Shown here one piece after another: positions 1 through 6,216 of a stretch of 12,638 nt of DNA. The notes beneath the pieces were generated by a model. The model did no database searches and was not told where the DNA came from. It saw only the letters and a program-made list of their open reading frames with translations. The stretch is from Candidatus Woesearchaeota archaeon (GTDB lineage: Archaea; Nanobdellota; Nanobdellia; Woesearchaeales; ARS49), in contig JAHWHT010000020.1 in assembly GCA_019323135.1 (NCBI GenBank), forward strand, positions 1 through 12,638. The letters run 5' to 3'. Both the position numbers and the translations under genes were made by a program. Each line of letters begins with the position of its first letter. The stretch's first letter is position 1.

Positions 1-223
1 CGGAAGAATAGGAACAATGAATGAATTTACAATAGCATATGACTTGGGGAAGAAGATAGGGGTTTTGACAAGAACTGGCGGAATCACAAGAGAAGCAATA
101 CCTGTCTTGTTGAGAGATGCAAAAAAAGAAACAGGCGCAGAAATTGTCTATGCTAGCACGCCTTTTGCATTGATAGAAAAAATAATCAATAAGGGTAAAC
201 ATAATCCTTGCGTTTCTTGCTAA
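1..223 (+). CDS. LOG/DprA-like (SLOG, TIGR00725-type) protein, 3' end only
   Basis: The reading frame is open from the left edge (first full codon at base 2), so the gene starts outside the window and only about 74 C-terminal residues are visible. They begin with GRIGTMNEF, which matches the G-G-x-G-T-x-x-E nucleotide-binding motif of the LOG (lysine-decarboxylase-like) and DprA Rossmann families. This is followed by KKIGVLTRTGGI and a C-terminal strand-helix (EIVYASTPFALIEKII), the usual end of the TIGR00725 group. In that family the motif binds a nucleotide or ribose-phosphate; the substrate here is unknown. The ATG at base 17 is an internal methionine of the motif and not a start. The gene ends 35 bases before the next start, and the TATA box of the next gene lies directly after the stop. 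The fold is likely; the precise subfamily is from memory. Confidence 0.7.
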   Translation, partial: GRIGTMNEFTIAYDLGKKIGVLTRTGGITREAIPVLLRDAKKETGAEIVYASTPFALIEKIINKGKHNPCVSC

Positions 224-224
224 A

Positions 225-233
225 TTTTATAAA
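225..233 (+). promoter_or_regulatory. TATA box for the gene at 259
   Basis: TTTTATAAA is centred about 30 bases before the ATG at 259. In archaea, transcription starts 25-30 bases after the TATA box, so the mRNA would be leaderless or nearly so. This supports the start at 259 over the upstream in-frame ATG at 208, which would overlap the preceding gene. Confidence 0.55.
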
Positions 234-258
234 TCTCTTGAATTTAATAGGAATAACA

Positions 259-816
259 ATGGCACAAGGAATGGAAAAAGTTATTCTCAATGCAGGATTA
301 GACAAGATTGCGAAAGGAATAGATGTTGAAGAGAATGTTGAAGACTGTGTAGATGTTTTGATGAAGTTTGCAAGATGGTCTGACAATGCAAGAATGTTTC
401 ATCGAAACAGGCAAGGAAGCGAGATACTGCAGGAAACTATTGAACAGCTAGACCTGCCAAAAATAGGACTGTATTCTTCTACAAGAGAGAAAAAAGGAAA
501 ATACTGGATGATTTCTTTCTATAAACAAGGCATAAATATTGAATTTTATTTCAAAAGAGGAGAAGTGAACCAAGGCAAGAACCTGTTTGAGATGGCTGAA
601 AGAAATGAATTGACTGATAATGAAAAGGCTGTAGGTTCGTTACGCGCGGTAATTTTTGACAAGCACCATAATGAAGTCATGCTTGGCAAAGATGCAAGAA
701 CATTAGAATTTTATGACATTTCAAGAGTTGATGTATTGACAAGAGAACCAAGACAATTATTTGGGTGGACTCTGCCATTAAATAAGACTGTTGTCAACAC
801 AGTCTATGAGAAGTAA
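259..816 (+). CDS. Unrecognised 185-residue protein
   Basis: I do not recognise this protein. The start at 259 (MAQGMEKV) is preferred because a TATA box lies about 30 bases upstream; an in-frame ATG at 208 would add 17 hydrophobic residues and overlap the LOG-like gene. The product looks soluble, with no signal peptide or membrane segment. The first half is acidic and helical (GIDVEENVEDCVDVLMKFA). The second half alternates short strands (KYWMISFYKQGINIEFYF, then RAVIFDKHHNEVML), which suggests a mixed alpha/beta fold. The gene is followed after 39 bases by a kinase gene with its own TATA box, so an operon is not needed. No function is proposed. Confidence 0.75.
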   Translation: MAQGMEKVILNAGLDKIAKGIDVEENVEDCVDVLMKFARWSDNARMFHRNRQGSEILQETIEQLDLPKIGLYSSTREKKGKYWMISFYKQGINIEFYFKRGEVNQGKNLFEMAERNELTDNEKAVGSLRAVIFDKHHNEVMLGKDARTLEFYDISRVDVLTREPRQLFGWTLPLNKTVVNTVYEK

Positions 817-825
817 TACTCAATC

Positions 826-833
826 TTTAAATA
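826..833 (+). promoter_or_regulatory. TATA box for the kinase gene
   Basis: TTTAAATA is centred about 26 bases upstream of the kinase ATG at 856. This fits a leaderless archaeal transcript. No Shine-Dalgarno sequence precedes that ATG. Confidence 0.5.
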
Positions 834-855
834 TTAACTGCTAATTTTTGTAATT

Positions 856-1725
856 ATGAGTGAAGAAACAACTATTTCAACTAAATTGTTTGATCAATAT
901 GAAATGTATGATCAAATAGGTCAAGGTGGTTATGGAGACGTGTTCCTTGCAAAAGATTTGGAAAGAGATAAGAATATTGCATTAAAGATCAGTTCTCCAA
1001 GATTTTCTTTTAAATATCGTGAACGCTTACTTTTTACGCTGCAAGAAGGCAGAGCACTTTCAAAATTACGCCATAAAAATATACCTGAATTGTATAGTCA
1101 TGGAATGATGAAAATAAATAAAACAAGAGTTCATTATATTGCAATGGAATTAGTTCCAAACACAAGCTTAAAAGATGCCTTGAAAAAAGGAGTTGTCAGG
1201 CACTGGAGTAAAGCAGAGAAAAACAAGCTTTTGCTTGATACTGCAAGAGCTTTGGCATATGCACATGAAAAAGGAATAATCCACGGAGATGTCACACCTG
1301 GAAACATAGCATGCTCTTTAGAAAACATTGATGAAAAAGCAACAGTAATTGATTGGGGTCTGGCAAGATTTGATGATGAAACAATGGGCAACCCTGAAAG
1401 ACCGAAAAATACTGTTTGGGGTACTTTTGGATTTATGTCACTAGAACAAATGCAAGGATACACGCCATGCAGTTTTGCATCTGATGCTTTTTCTTTTGGA
1501 ATGACTGCATTTAATTTATTTTTAAATACATATAATTATTTAGCCGATAGAAATGATAATATTAATTCTTTGTGCTGTAAAACATGGTTTGAATTGTATG
1601 GCACTTCGTTTAGATGCATGCCTGAAGAGCACAAAGAATTTCTTAAAGATATAATTTTAACTAATCCATATCATCGTCCTACAATGAAAGACGCTGTTAA
1701 ACATCTGGAAGAATTAGTTGATTAA
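856..1725 (+). CDS. Hanks-type (eukaryotic-like) serine/threonine protein kinase
   Basis: The 289-residue protein is a single compact kinase domain that transfers phosphate from ATP to Ser/Thr of a protein. Motifs appear in order: glycine loop GQGGYG (22-27), ATP-anchoring Lys44 in ALKIS, helix-C Glu64, hinge MELVPN (97-102), catalytic loop HGDVTPGN (143-150, Asp145 and Asn150), metal-binding DWG in place of DFG (166-168), GTFGFMSLEQ in place of GT..Y.APE, SDAFSFGM for D-x-W-S-x-G, and a late Arg in NPYHRPTM. All key catalytic residues are present. The Arg of the HRD motif is Gly, so this is a non-RD kinase and probably not switched by activation-loop phosphorylation. There is no transmembrane or sensor domain, so it should be cytosolic. 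It is not a RIO, Bud32 or ABC1 type, which are the usual archaeal kinases. It has its own TATA box and is convergent with the zinc-ribbon gene. Confidence 0.9.
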   Translation: MSEETTISTKLFDQYEMYDQIGQGGYGDVFLAKDLERDKNIALKISSPRFSFKYRERLLFTLQEGRALSKLRHKNIPELYSHGMMKINKTRVHYIAMELVPNTSLKDALKKGVVRHWSKAEKNKLLLDTARALAYAHEKGIIHGDVTPGNIACSLENIDEKATVIDWGLARFDDETMGNPERPKNTVWGTFGFMSLEQMQGYTPCSFASDAFSFGMTAFNLFLNTYNYLADRNDNINSLCCKTWFELYGTSFRCMPEEHKEFLKDIILTNPYHRPTMKDAVKHLEELVD

Positions 1726-1769
1726 ATAAAAATAAATAAAAAATAAATGCATTTTACCTGCATATAGAA

Positions 1770-2039
1770 TCAGTATCTTTTCGGTTTTCTTTTCTGAAAG
1801 CAGTCTCTACAATAAACCGGTCTGTCTCCACTAGGCTTGAATGGTACTGTGCATTTCTTACCGCACTCAGCACATGTTGCTTCGTGTTCTTCGCGTGGTC
1901 CACGGTCTCCGCCTCGGAATCCTCCGCCGCCAAATCCGCCTTCGTGTCTTCTGCCGCCGCCAAATCCGCCTTCGCGTTTTCCGCCGCCACCAAAACCACC
2001 CTCGCGTCTTCCGCCGCGTGAGCCTCGATTATCTCTCAT
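1770..2039 (-). CDS. RGG-repeat protein with CxxC-x17-CxxC zinc ribbon
   Basis: This 89-residue basic protein has two parts. The N-terminal half is Gly/Arg-rich, with a roughly ten-residue unit (REGGFGGGGK, REGGFGGGRR, HEGGFGGGGF) repeated three times over residues 12-41, then RGG. The C-terminal half has CAEC (56-59), exactly 17 residues, then CRDC (77-80), with PFKPSGDRPVYC between. This matches the CxxC-x17-CxxC zinc-binding family (TIGR04272) as I remember it. RGG tracts commonly bind RNA, so an RNA-binding or chaperone role is an inference. GGAGG lies 7 bases before the ATG (plus-strand 2047-2051), which fixes the start. The G+C content of the repeat part is much higher than in its neighbours because of Gly and Arg codons. 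Confidence 0.85.
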   Translation of the reverse strand: MRDNRGSRGGRREGGFGGGGKREGGFGGGRRHEGGFGGGGFRGGDRGPREEHEATCAECGKKCTVPFKPSGDRPVYCRDCFQKRKPKRY

Positions 2040-2090
2040 GTTCTTTCCTCCGTTTCATACTAGAAATGGGTACTATGTTATTCCTAGTAG

Positions 2091-2102
2091 ATATGAATAT
2101 AC
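2091..2102 (-). promoter_or_regulatory. Possible TATA region for the zinc-ribbon gene
   Basis: The minus strand reads GTATATTCATAT here, about 58 bases upstream of the ATG at 2039. That would give a leader of about 30 bases carrying the GGAGG ribosome-binding site. It is one of several AT-rich options in the gap. Confidence 0.35.
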
Positions 2103-2154
2103 CAAACTGACAGGGGTTTATAAACGTTGGGGTTTTGACAGAGGATAACACTAA

Positions 2155-2164
2155 TTTTTATATA
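2155..2164 (+). promoter_or_regulatory. TATA box and ribosome-binding site of the gene at 2203
   Basis: TTTTTATATA predicts a transcription start near 2186. The short leader then contains GGGAGG at 2189-2194, eight bases before the ATG at 2203. This gene therefore uses Shine-Dalgarno initiation, unlike the leaderless genes to the left. Confidence 0.5.
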
Positions 2165-2202
2165 CTTCTAGCACTTTATAGGTATTATGGGAGGAACATA
2201 AA

Positions 2203-2550
2203 ATGCAAGAACTACTAGAAGACCAAGCAATAATTTACACAAGAAATGGTGAAGAGCTAACAAGAATTACAAGAGATACGTGCTTGATTGATCCTATTGC
2301 AGGGTATGTGCGATGTTATCAGCCGTTTACAGAGCCAGGAAATGATCTTTCTATTCCGATTGTCGAGAGAGACACAGTTAAACGAACAAGAGCTAGAGAC
2401 GTTACTCATGATGGAAATGTGCTTACTATTGAAACAAATCACTCTACCTACACAATAGAATATGTCAACATTGACTTAGAGAAAATGCTAGCAGATGGAC
2501 AGGGTAAAGGAGTTAATGATAGTTCACACCCTATTTTTCCACATACTTGA
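2203..2550 (+). CDS. Unrecognised 115-residue protein
   Basis: I do not recognise this protein. The start is well supported by GGGAGG eight bases upstream and a TATA box before it. The sequence is soluble, rich in short strands and charged turns (AIIYTRNGEELTRITRDTC, then GNVLTIETNHSTYTIEYV), suggesting a small beta-rich domain over about residues 5-90. The polar tail ends NDSSHPIFPHT. There is no signal peptide, membrane segment or Cys cluster (only two Cys, in CLIDP and RCYQP). It stands alone between the zinc-ribbon gene (divergent) and the toxin-antitoxin pair. Confidence 0.75.
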   Translation: MQELLEDQAIIYTRNGEELTRITRDTCLIDPIAGYVRCYQPFTEPGNDLSIPIVERDTVKRTRARDVTHDGNVLTIETNHSTYTIEYVNIDLEKMLADGQGKGVNDSSHPIFPHT

Positions 2551-2624
2551 AAATCTTTCGGAAAATTCTAGTAAAGGCATATAAAGAGCAAAAACTATAA
2601 TTCTTTTATGAATAAACCCAAATC

Positions 2625-2647
2625 TTTATATAATGTTTTATTATATA
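2625..2647 (+). promoter_or_regulatory. TATA box with overlapping inverted repeat, likely toxin-antitoxin operator
   Basis: TTTATATAA (2625-2633) is the promoter of the toxin-antitoxin pair. It overlaps a perfect 8-base inverted repeat, TATATAAT (2627-2634) and ATTATATA (2640-2647), separated by five bases. In addition TATAATGTT recurs at 2629-2637 and 2654-2662, 25 bases apart. Ribbon-helix-helix antitoxins normally repress their own promoter by binding such sites, so this is a candidate operator. AT-rich DNA forms chance palindromes easily, so the assignment is moderate. Confidence 0.45.
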
Positions 2648-2679
2648 TCCTAATATAATGTTATATGAGGTGGATGATA

Positions 2680-2904
2680 ATGGTGCAAGCAATAATAACT
2701 TTAGGCGAGCATGAAGACCGAGTGCTTACCATAATTAAAGGCAAGTTTGGGTTAAAGAACAAATCAGATGCTGTGAATTTTGTGATTGACAGATTTGAGG
2801 AAGAATTACTTGAACCTCAATTAAGGCCAGAATATAAGATTAAAATAGAAAAAATATTGAAAGGGAAGCATATTTCCCGAAAAGAGCTTGAAAAAAGAGG
2901 CTGA
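2680..2904 (+). CDS. DUF2683-like ribbon-helix-helix antitoxin
   Basis: The 74-residue protein begins MVQAIITLGEHEDRVL and continues with IIKGKFGLKNKSDAVNFVI and then ELLEPQLRPEYK. This pattern is characteristic of the archaeal DUF2683 family: an N-terminal strand and two helices of ribbon-helix-helix type (about residues 2-40), followed by a C-terminal tail that in antitoxins wraps the toxin. The start at 2680 is chosen over the in-frame ATG at 2665 because GAGGTG (2667-2672) sits seven bases before it. The stop is five bases before the RelE-like gene, so the two are co-transcribed. The likely role is neutralising the partner toxin and repressing the shared promoter. The family match is from memory; the pairing makes it convincing. 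Confidence 0.8.
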   Translation: MVQAIITLGEHEDRVLTIIKGKFGLKNKSDAVNFVIDRFEEELLEPQLRPEYKIKIEKILKGKHISRKELEKRG

Positions 2905-2909
2905 ATGAA

Positions 2910-3176
2910 TTGTATAAAGATAAGTATAGCGAATTAATGGCTAAGAAATTAATTAGATTGAAGAAAAAAAATCTTATGCAGTATCTGAATGTGCGCAAAA
3001 AGATTGATCAAATTCTTGCAAATCCGCAGCATAATTATAAATATCTTCATTATACGCTTCAGGGAATTAAAAGAGTTCACATTGGACACTTTGTTTTAAT
3101 TTTTGTAGTAGACTCTGTCAATAAAACTATTTCTTTTGAAGACTATGACCATCATGATAAAATATATAAGAAATAA
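2910..3176 (+). CDS. RelE/ParE-superfamily toxin
   Basis: This 88-residue basic protein is the second gene of the pair. Its core has two Lys-rich helices (about residues 7-37) and then the strand motif GIKRVHIGHFVLIF (52-65) and FEDYDHHDKIY (76-86). That order is typical of archaeal RelE-type toxins, which cut mRNA on the ribosome; the terminal Arg/His/Tyr region is the usual active-site area. The start is a TTG five bases after the antitoxin stop, with GAGG (2897-2900) at suitable spacing. The first ATG in frame, at 2937, would remove the first helix. A ParE (gyrase) target cannot be excluded. The gene ends six bases from the convergent ftsZ stop. Confidence 0.8.
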   Translation: MYKDKYSELMAKKLIRLKKKNLMQYLNVRKKIDQILANPQHNYKYLHYTLQGIKRVHIGHFVLIFVVDSVNKTISFEDYDHHDKIYKK

Positions 3177-3182
3177 AAAAAT

Positions 3183-4247
3183 TTAAAGAGTTTTTATTCC
3201 TAACTCTTCGTTGAAATGCTTTGCTTGTGGGCTAGCTTGGGTTGGATCTGCTTTTCCAAGTATCCAAGGTGACTTAACTCCTGTAACAATTGTCATCACC
3301 ATTAATTTACCCTTCATGTCTTCTGAAACTCTAGCTCCCCAGATGACATTAGCATCGTCATCCATGCTCTCTGTAACCATTTCTCCTGCTCTGCTTATCT
3401 CATCTAGAGTAAGATCAGGTCCTCCGCATATATGAATCAATGCGCCTGTAGCGCCTGCATAGCTAATGTCAAGCAATGGGTTGCTTAAAGCTCCTTTAAC
3501 TGCTTCTTCAACTCTGTTATTTGTGTCAGAGCTGCCTACGCCAATAGCTGCAACTCCTCCATTAGACATTATTGCCTTTACGTCTGCATAATCTAAGTTA
3601 ACTAAGCTTGGAACTGCGATTGTCTCAACAATACCTTTAATCATTGTTGAAATCAGTTCATTTGCCACTGCAAATGCCTGCTGTACTGGAAGATTTCCAG
3701 CAATAGCAACTAATCTATTATTGTCAATAACAATAACTGTATCACAGACTTCTCTTAGCTGTTGAAGACCGAATTCAGCTTTGTCAATTCTTGCTCTTTC
3801 AATGTTGAATGGCATTGTTACTGTTCCAATAACAATTGCGCCCATTTCTTTAGCTACTGAAGCAACAACTGGTGCTGCACCTGTACCTGTTCCGCCGCCT
3901 TGTCCTGCGCAAACAAATACCATGTCAGTATGTCTCATTGCTTCTTTAATCTGCAACATACTTTCTTGAGCAGCTTCTGCTCCTCTTTGTGGATAACCGC
4001 CGCAACCAAGACCTCGTGTTAAATCACGACCAATCATGAATTTACGGTCAGCTGAAGAAATATCAATGTGCTGCTTGTCTGTATTAATTGCGATAATCTC
4101 TGCACCGCGAATACCTTTTTTATACAACCAAGAAACCATGTTATTACCTGCACCACCGATACCGATAACTTTAATGTTTGCCTGTCCAAAATCTGCCTCT
4201 TGTTGGGCTGGATTCTGCTCCATTGCGTTCTTTACAATAAATTCCAT
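3183..4247 (-). CDS. ftsZ: Cell-division GTPase FtsZ
   Basis: FtsZ is the tubulin-like GTPase that polymerises into the division ring at mid-cell. The 354-residue protein shows the family's motifs in order: IKVIGIGGAGNN (25-36), TRGLGCGGYPQ (77-87), signature loop GQGGGTGTGAAP (115-126), FNIERARIDKAEFG (147-160) contacting nucleotide, and the T7 catalytic loop NLDYAD (217-222) that triggers GTP hydrolysis in the neighbouring subunit. Small oddities are Gln in place of the more usual Met or Leu before GGGTGTG, and Cys82/Tyr85 where GAGGNP is common. The tail is short. Archaea often have FtsZ1 and FtsZ2; I cannot assign a subtype. The start is uncertain by a few codons: GAGGAGG lies 14 bases upstream, further than ideal. 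The leader is long and can form a stem. Confidence 0.97.
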   Translation of the reverse strand: MEFIVKNAMEQNPAQQEADFGQANIKVIGIGGAGNNMVSWLYKKGIRGAEIIAINTDKQHIDISSADRKFMIGRDLTRGLGCGGYPQRGAEAAQESMLQIKEAMRHTDMVFVCAGQGGGTGTGAAPVVASVAKEMGAIVIGTVTMPFNIERARIDKAEFGLQQLREVCDTVIVIDNNRLVAIAGNLPVQQAFAVANELISTMIKGIVETIAVPSLVNLDYADVKAIMSNGGVAAIGVGSSDTNNRVEEAVKGALSNPLLDISYAGATGALIHICGGPDLTLDEISRAGEMVTESMDDDANVIWGARVSEDMKGKLMVMTIVTGVKSPWILGKADPTQASPQAKHFNEELGIKTL

Positions 4248-4292
4248 TTTCTCACTCGAAACCTCCTCTTGATAGTCTTTGATGAATGGGAT

Positions 4293-4356
4293 AAAGGCTC
4301 TCCGACGTTTGTGGGTTTGGGGGGGTGGTCGTTTAGAGAAACAGTGGAGAGCCTTT
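4293..4356 (-). repeat. Perfect 11-base inverted repeat in the ftsZ leader
   Basis: AAAGGCTCTCC (4293-4303) and GGAGAGCCTTT (4346-4356) are exact reverse complements enclosing 42 bases. In the ftsZ transcript this forms an 11-pair stem about 46 bases before the start codon, with a second 4-pair helix possible inside (GTTT/AAAC) and a C-run opposite the plus-strand G-run at 4312-4328. It does not end in a U-run, so it does not look like an intrinsic terminator. A regulatory leader structure or a small RNA are the options. Confidence 0.6.
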
Positions 4357-4402
4357 GTGAAAGCGTGAAATAAAACCGTTTCCCTATTTTAGTATCGTAA
4401 TG

Positions 4403-4421
4403 TCAGTATTTTGTATACTGA
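4403..4421. repeat. 7-base inverted repeat between ftsZ and its TATA box
   Basis: TCAGTAT (4403-4409) and ATACTGA (4415-4421) are perfect inverted arms around five bases. The site lies at the predicted ftsZ transcription start, so it could be an operator or the first hairpin of the transcript. The rest of the 4248-4569 gap holds two divergent promoters and no gene that I can see. Confidence 0.4.
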
Positions 4422-4442
4422 TGTTAACAATTACTACACTCA

Positions 4443-4450
4443 TATATAAA
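4443..4450 (-). promoter_or_regulatory. TATA box for ftsZ
   Basis: The minus strand reads TTTATATA, preceded by AGAAACA as a possible BRE. A start about 25 bases on gives a leader of roughly 170 bases. The 17-base plus-strand string TATATAAATGTTTCTAT (4443-4459) recurs exactly upstream of the S26 peptidase gene at 6950-6966. Confidence 0.5.
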
Positions 4451-4519
4451 TGTTTCTATGTTTTTATATACTAGAGTGCTTATGTCGGGATTTTATATTA
4501 CAGTATAGAAATCACAACA

Positions 4520-4527
4520 TTTATATA
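4520..4527 (+). promoter_or_regulatory. TATA box for the gene at 4579
   Basis: TTTATATA, preceded by ACAACA, predicts a start near 4550 and a leader of about 30 bases. It is divergent from the ftsZ promoter about 75 bases away. Confidence 0.5.
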
Positions 4528-4578
4528 GGAAATACTATTTTTATCCTCTGGGGATGGTAGTAGAGAAAGGTGCGAGAG

Positions 4579-4980
4579 ATGGTAATTTTATTCGATAGAT
4601 TCAATTTATCCGACGATGTGTTTGAAATAATTTTTTCTACTGAACAGCAAAGAATAGTTGCAAAAGAATTAATAAAATTTATTGCAGATAATAGAGGAGA
4701 GATATCTAAAACACAGATGAGCTATTTTGCAACACAACTGCACGACGGAAAATATGAATGTGTCTTAGAAGACGGACCGCACAAAGGAAAAAAAGCAAAA
4801 CTGAGCTACAACAAAAGACAGTTTTACGACAGAATATTGACGCCAATGAAATCAATGGGCTTAATTGATTACGATCTTTACAAGAAAACATACAAAATAT
4901 CGACTAAATTCCACAATGACCTGATGAAGATAGGAATAATGTGGAAAACAGAATTGAGAAAGTATGGAGTTAATTCTTAG
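4579..4980 (+). CDS. Unrecognised 133-residue protein, possible winged helix
   Basis: The start at 4579 is chosen because AGGTG (4568-4572) lies six bases upstream; the GTG at 4570, which would add three residues, is part of that site. The sequence is soluble and basic. Residues around 20-45 (EQQRIVAKELIKFIADNRGEI) are followed by a helix, a basic hairpin-like stretch (DGPHKGKKAKLSYNKRQFYD) and RILTPMKSMGLIDYDLYKKTYKIS, a helix-wing-strand pattern typical of winged-helix DNA-binding proteins. The assignment rests on this pattern only. It shares a divergent intergenic region with ftsZ, so it might act on that promoter, but nothing shows it. The last 11 bases overlap the 3' end of the convergent aminopeptidase gene. 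Confidence 0.75.
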   Translation: MVILFDRFNLSDDVFEIIFSTEQQRIVAKELIKFIADNRGEISKTQMSYFATQLHDGKYECVLEDGPHKGKKAKLSYNKRQFYDRILTPMKSMGLIDYDLYKKTYKISTKFHNDLMKIGIMWKTELRKYGVNS

Positions 4981-5887
4981 TTAAAATCTCAACTTTATCG
5001 TCTATTAACAGAGTGTGCTCTGCCTGTGATACTAATCCTTTATTCTTTTCTGGCAGAGGAGGAAATTGCTTTATTATTTCACTCTTAAGAAGCTCTCTTA
5101 ATGCAAAGTTAGTCTTGCCTACACCGAACTGTTTAGATAACCATCTTGTTGTAAAAGGAAGAGTCTGGTAGTTTTCTATCACAAATTTAAGAATTTCTCG
5201 TGCAAAAGGACTTCTAACTGGTTTTGGATTAATTAAAGCAAAGATGTTTGCTCTGTCTGACTCGTAAATCATTCCAGCACCATCTGTAGCAAAAGGCTCG
5301 ACTGCAATTACCATTCCTTTTTCTAATTCTGTGTCATCTCCTGTATCAAAATTAGGAATAGTTGGTTTTGTGTGAATGTTATAGTAGTCTAAACCATGAC
5401 CAGAAAGATTTTTTATCGGGGAGAAACCATGACTAGAGATTGTCTCTTGAATTGTTTTTCCAATCTCGCCCAGAGGAGTTCCTATCTGGATGATTTTTAT
5501 TGCATTGTTTAGTGCTTCTCTTGAAGCCTTGACTAACTCTTTATGCTTATTGCTTAAATCGACTGTTAAAGCATTGTCTCCAATAGCTCCATCAATGTGA
5601 ACACCAACGTCCAAACACGCAAGCTGGTCTTCAAAAATAGTTTTATCGTCAGGATCTGCACAGTAATGTGCTGCAATATGATTACAAGAAATCTGCGCAG
5701 GAAAAGCCATCTGGCCTCCTAAATCTATTATCTTTTTTTCTACTTGGTCTGAAACTTCTAATAAAGAAGCCCCTTTTTTGATTAATCCTCCTCCGTATTT
5801 CAAAGCTTCTGCTGCAATCTTTCCAGCTTTTCTCCACTTTTCAATATCTTCAGGAGTTAATCCGTCTAATATGCTTTTCTCTTCCAT
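4970..5887 (-). CDS. map: Type II methionine aminopeptidase
   Basis: The enzyme removes the initiator methionine from nascent proteins using two metal ions. All five metal ligands are visible: Asp93 (CLDVGVHIDG), Asp104 (IGDNALTVDL), His164 (SGHGLDYY), Glu197 (IAVEPFAT) and Glu290 (SQAEHTLL). His74 in NHIAAHY matches the conserved His near the substrate. The insert of about 60 residues after Glu197 (around 228-280), with the helical LSKQFGVGKTNFALRELL, marks the type II class of archaea and eukaryotes. The 305-residue length fits the archaeal form, which lacks the eukaryotic N-terminal extension. A TATA box about 26 bases upstream of the ATG implies a leaderless mRNA. It is convergent with the gene at 4579, with an 11-base overlap. 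Confidence 0.97.
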   Translation of the reverse strand: MEEKSILDGLTPEDIEKWRKAGKIAAEALKYGGGLIKKGASLLEVSDQVEKKIIDLGGQMAFPAQISCNHIAAHYCADPDDKTIFEDQLACLDVGVHIDGAIGDNALTVDLSNKHKELVKASREALNNAIKIIQIGTPLGEIGKTIQETISSHGFSPIKNLSGHGLDYYNIHTKPTIPNFDTGDDTELEKGMVIAVEPFATDGAGMIYESDRANIFALINPKPVRSPFAREILKFVIENYQTLPFTTRWLSKQFGVGKTNFALRELLKSEIIKQFPPLPEKNKGLVSQAEHTLLIDDKVEILTKN

Positions 5888-5909
5888 AGAGCGTGAGAAT
5901 TATAAGACC

Positions 5910-5917
5910 TTTATATT
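5910..5917 (-). promoter_or_regulatory. TATA box for methionine aminopeptidase
   Basis: The minus strand reads AATATAAA, centred about 26 bases upstream of the start at 5887. The transcript would be leaderless, and no Shine-Dalgarno site precedes the ATG. Confidence 0.55.
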
Positions 5918-5959
5918 TGTTATGGTAGAATAAACAGATAAATTTGTTTTGATACGTAC

Positions 5960-6107
5960 GTGCATAGCACGCTTTGTTAAGCTTCTGTTGCTGATTATAG
6001 AAAAAATGCGATTTTTTCTATTCCGCAAAATCAGTAATTTTGCGTTATTTTCTAGATTTGTTTTGAATTGCAATGTATGTTATAGAACTTCGCTAGGTGC
6101 TATGCAC
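5960..6107. repeat. Palindrome-rich non-coding element bounded by 11-base inverted repeats
   Basis: GTGCATAGCAC (5960-5970) and GTGCTATGCAC (6097-6107) are exact reverse complements bounding 148 bases. Inside are two strong hairpins: ATAGAAAAAAT/ATTTTTTCTAT (5997-6007 and 6011-6021, three-base loop) and CGCAAAAT/ATTTTGCG (6024-6031 and 6037-6044, five-base loop). A short GCTT/AAGC hairpin lies at 5971-5982. Each outer arm is itself near-palindromic (GTGC-ATA-GCAC). It has no open frame of note, no transposase and no clear flanking duplication. It could be a structured RNA, a MITE-like remnant or a double hairpin terminator. The rest of the 5888-6216 gap shows nothing beyond the aminopeptidase promoter. 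Confidence 0.65.
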
Positions 6108-6216
6108 ATATCTTGACAACTACAAGAAAGTCTTAATCATTTCAATTGCTTGAATTATATATGTGTAGCTCAACATTATTTTTCACCGAATAAAATAAAG
6201 TAAAAAAAATAAAATT

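Noticed and set aside
208..258. Upstream ATG as the start of the 185-residue protein
   Set aside because: It would overlap the preceding gene and lies upstream of the TATA box that fits the start at 259.
1837..2148. Proline-rich open frame on the plus strand
   Set aside because: It mirrors the Gly/Arg codons of the zinc-ribbon gene on the other strand; the minus-strand frame has the CxxC motifs and a GGAGG site.
4312..4328. G-quadruplex on the plus strand opposite the ftsZ leader
   Set aside because: The G-runs do not supply four well-separated tracts of three, and the strand is not known to be transcribed.
4036..4373. Plus-strand open frames opposite the 5' part of ftsZ
   Set aside because: They are shadows of the highly conserved ftsZ coding sequence and its leader, with no motif of their own.
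5960..6107. tRNA or complete insertion sequence
   Set aside because: No cloverleaf with T-arm consensus and no transposase frame; flanking target duplications are not evident.
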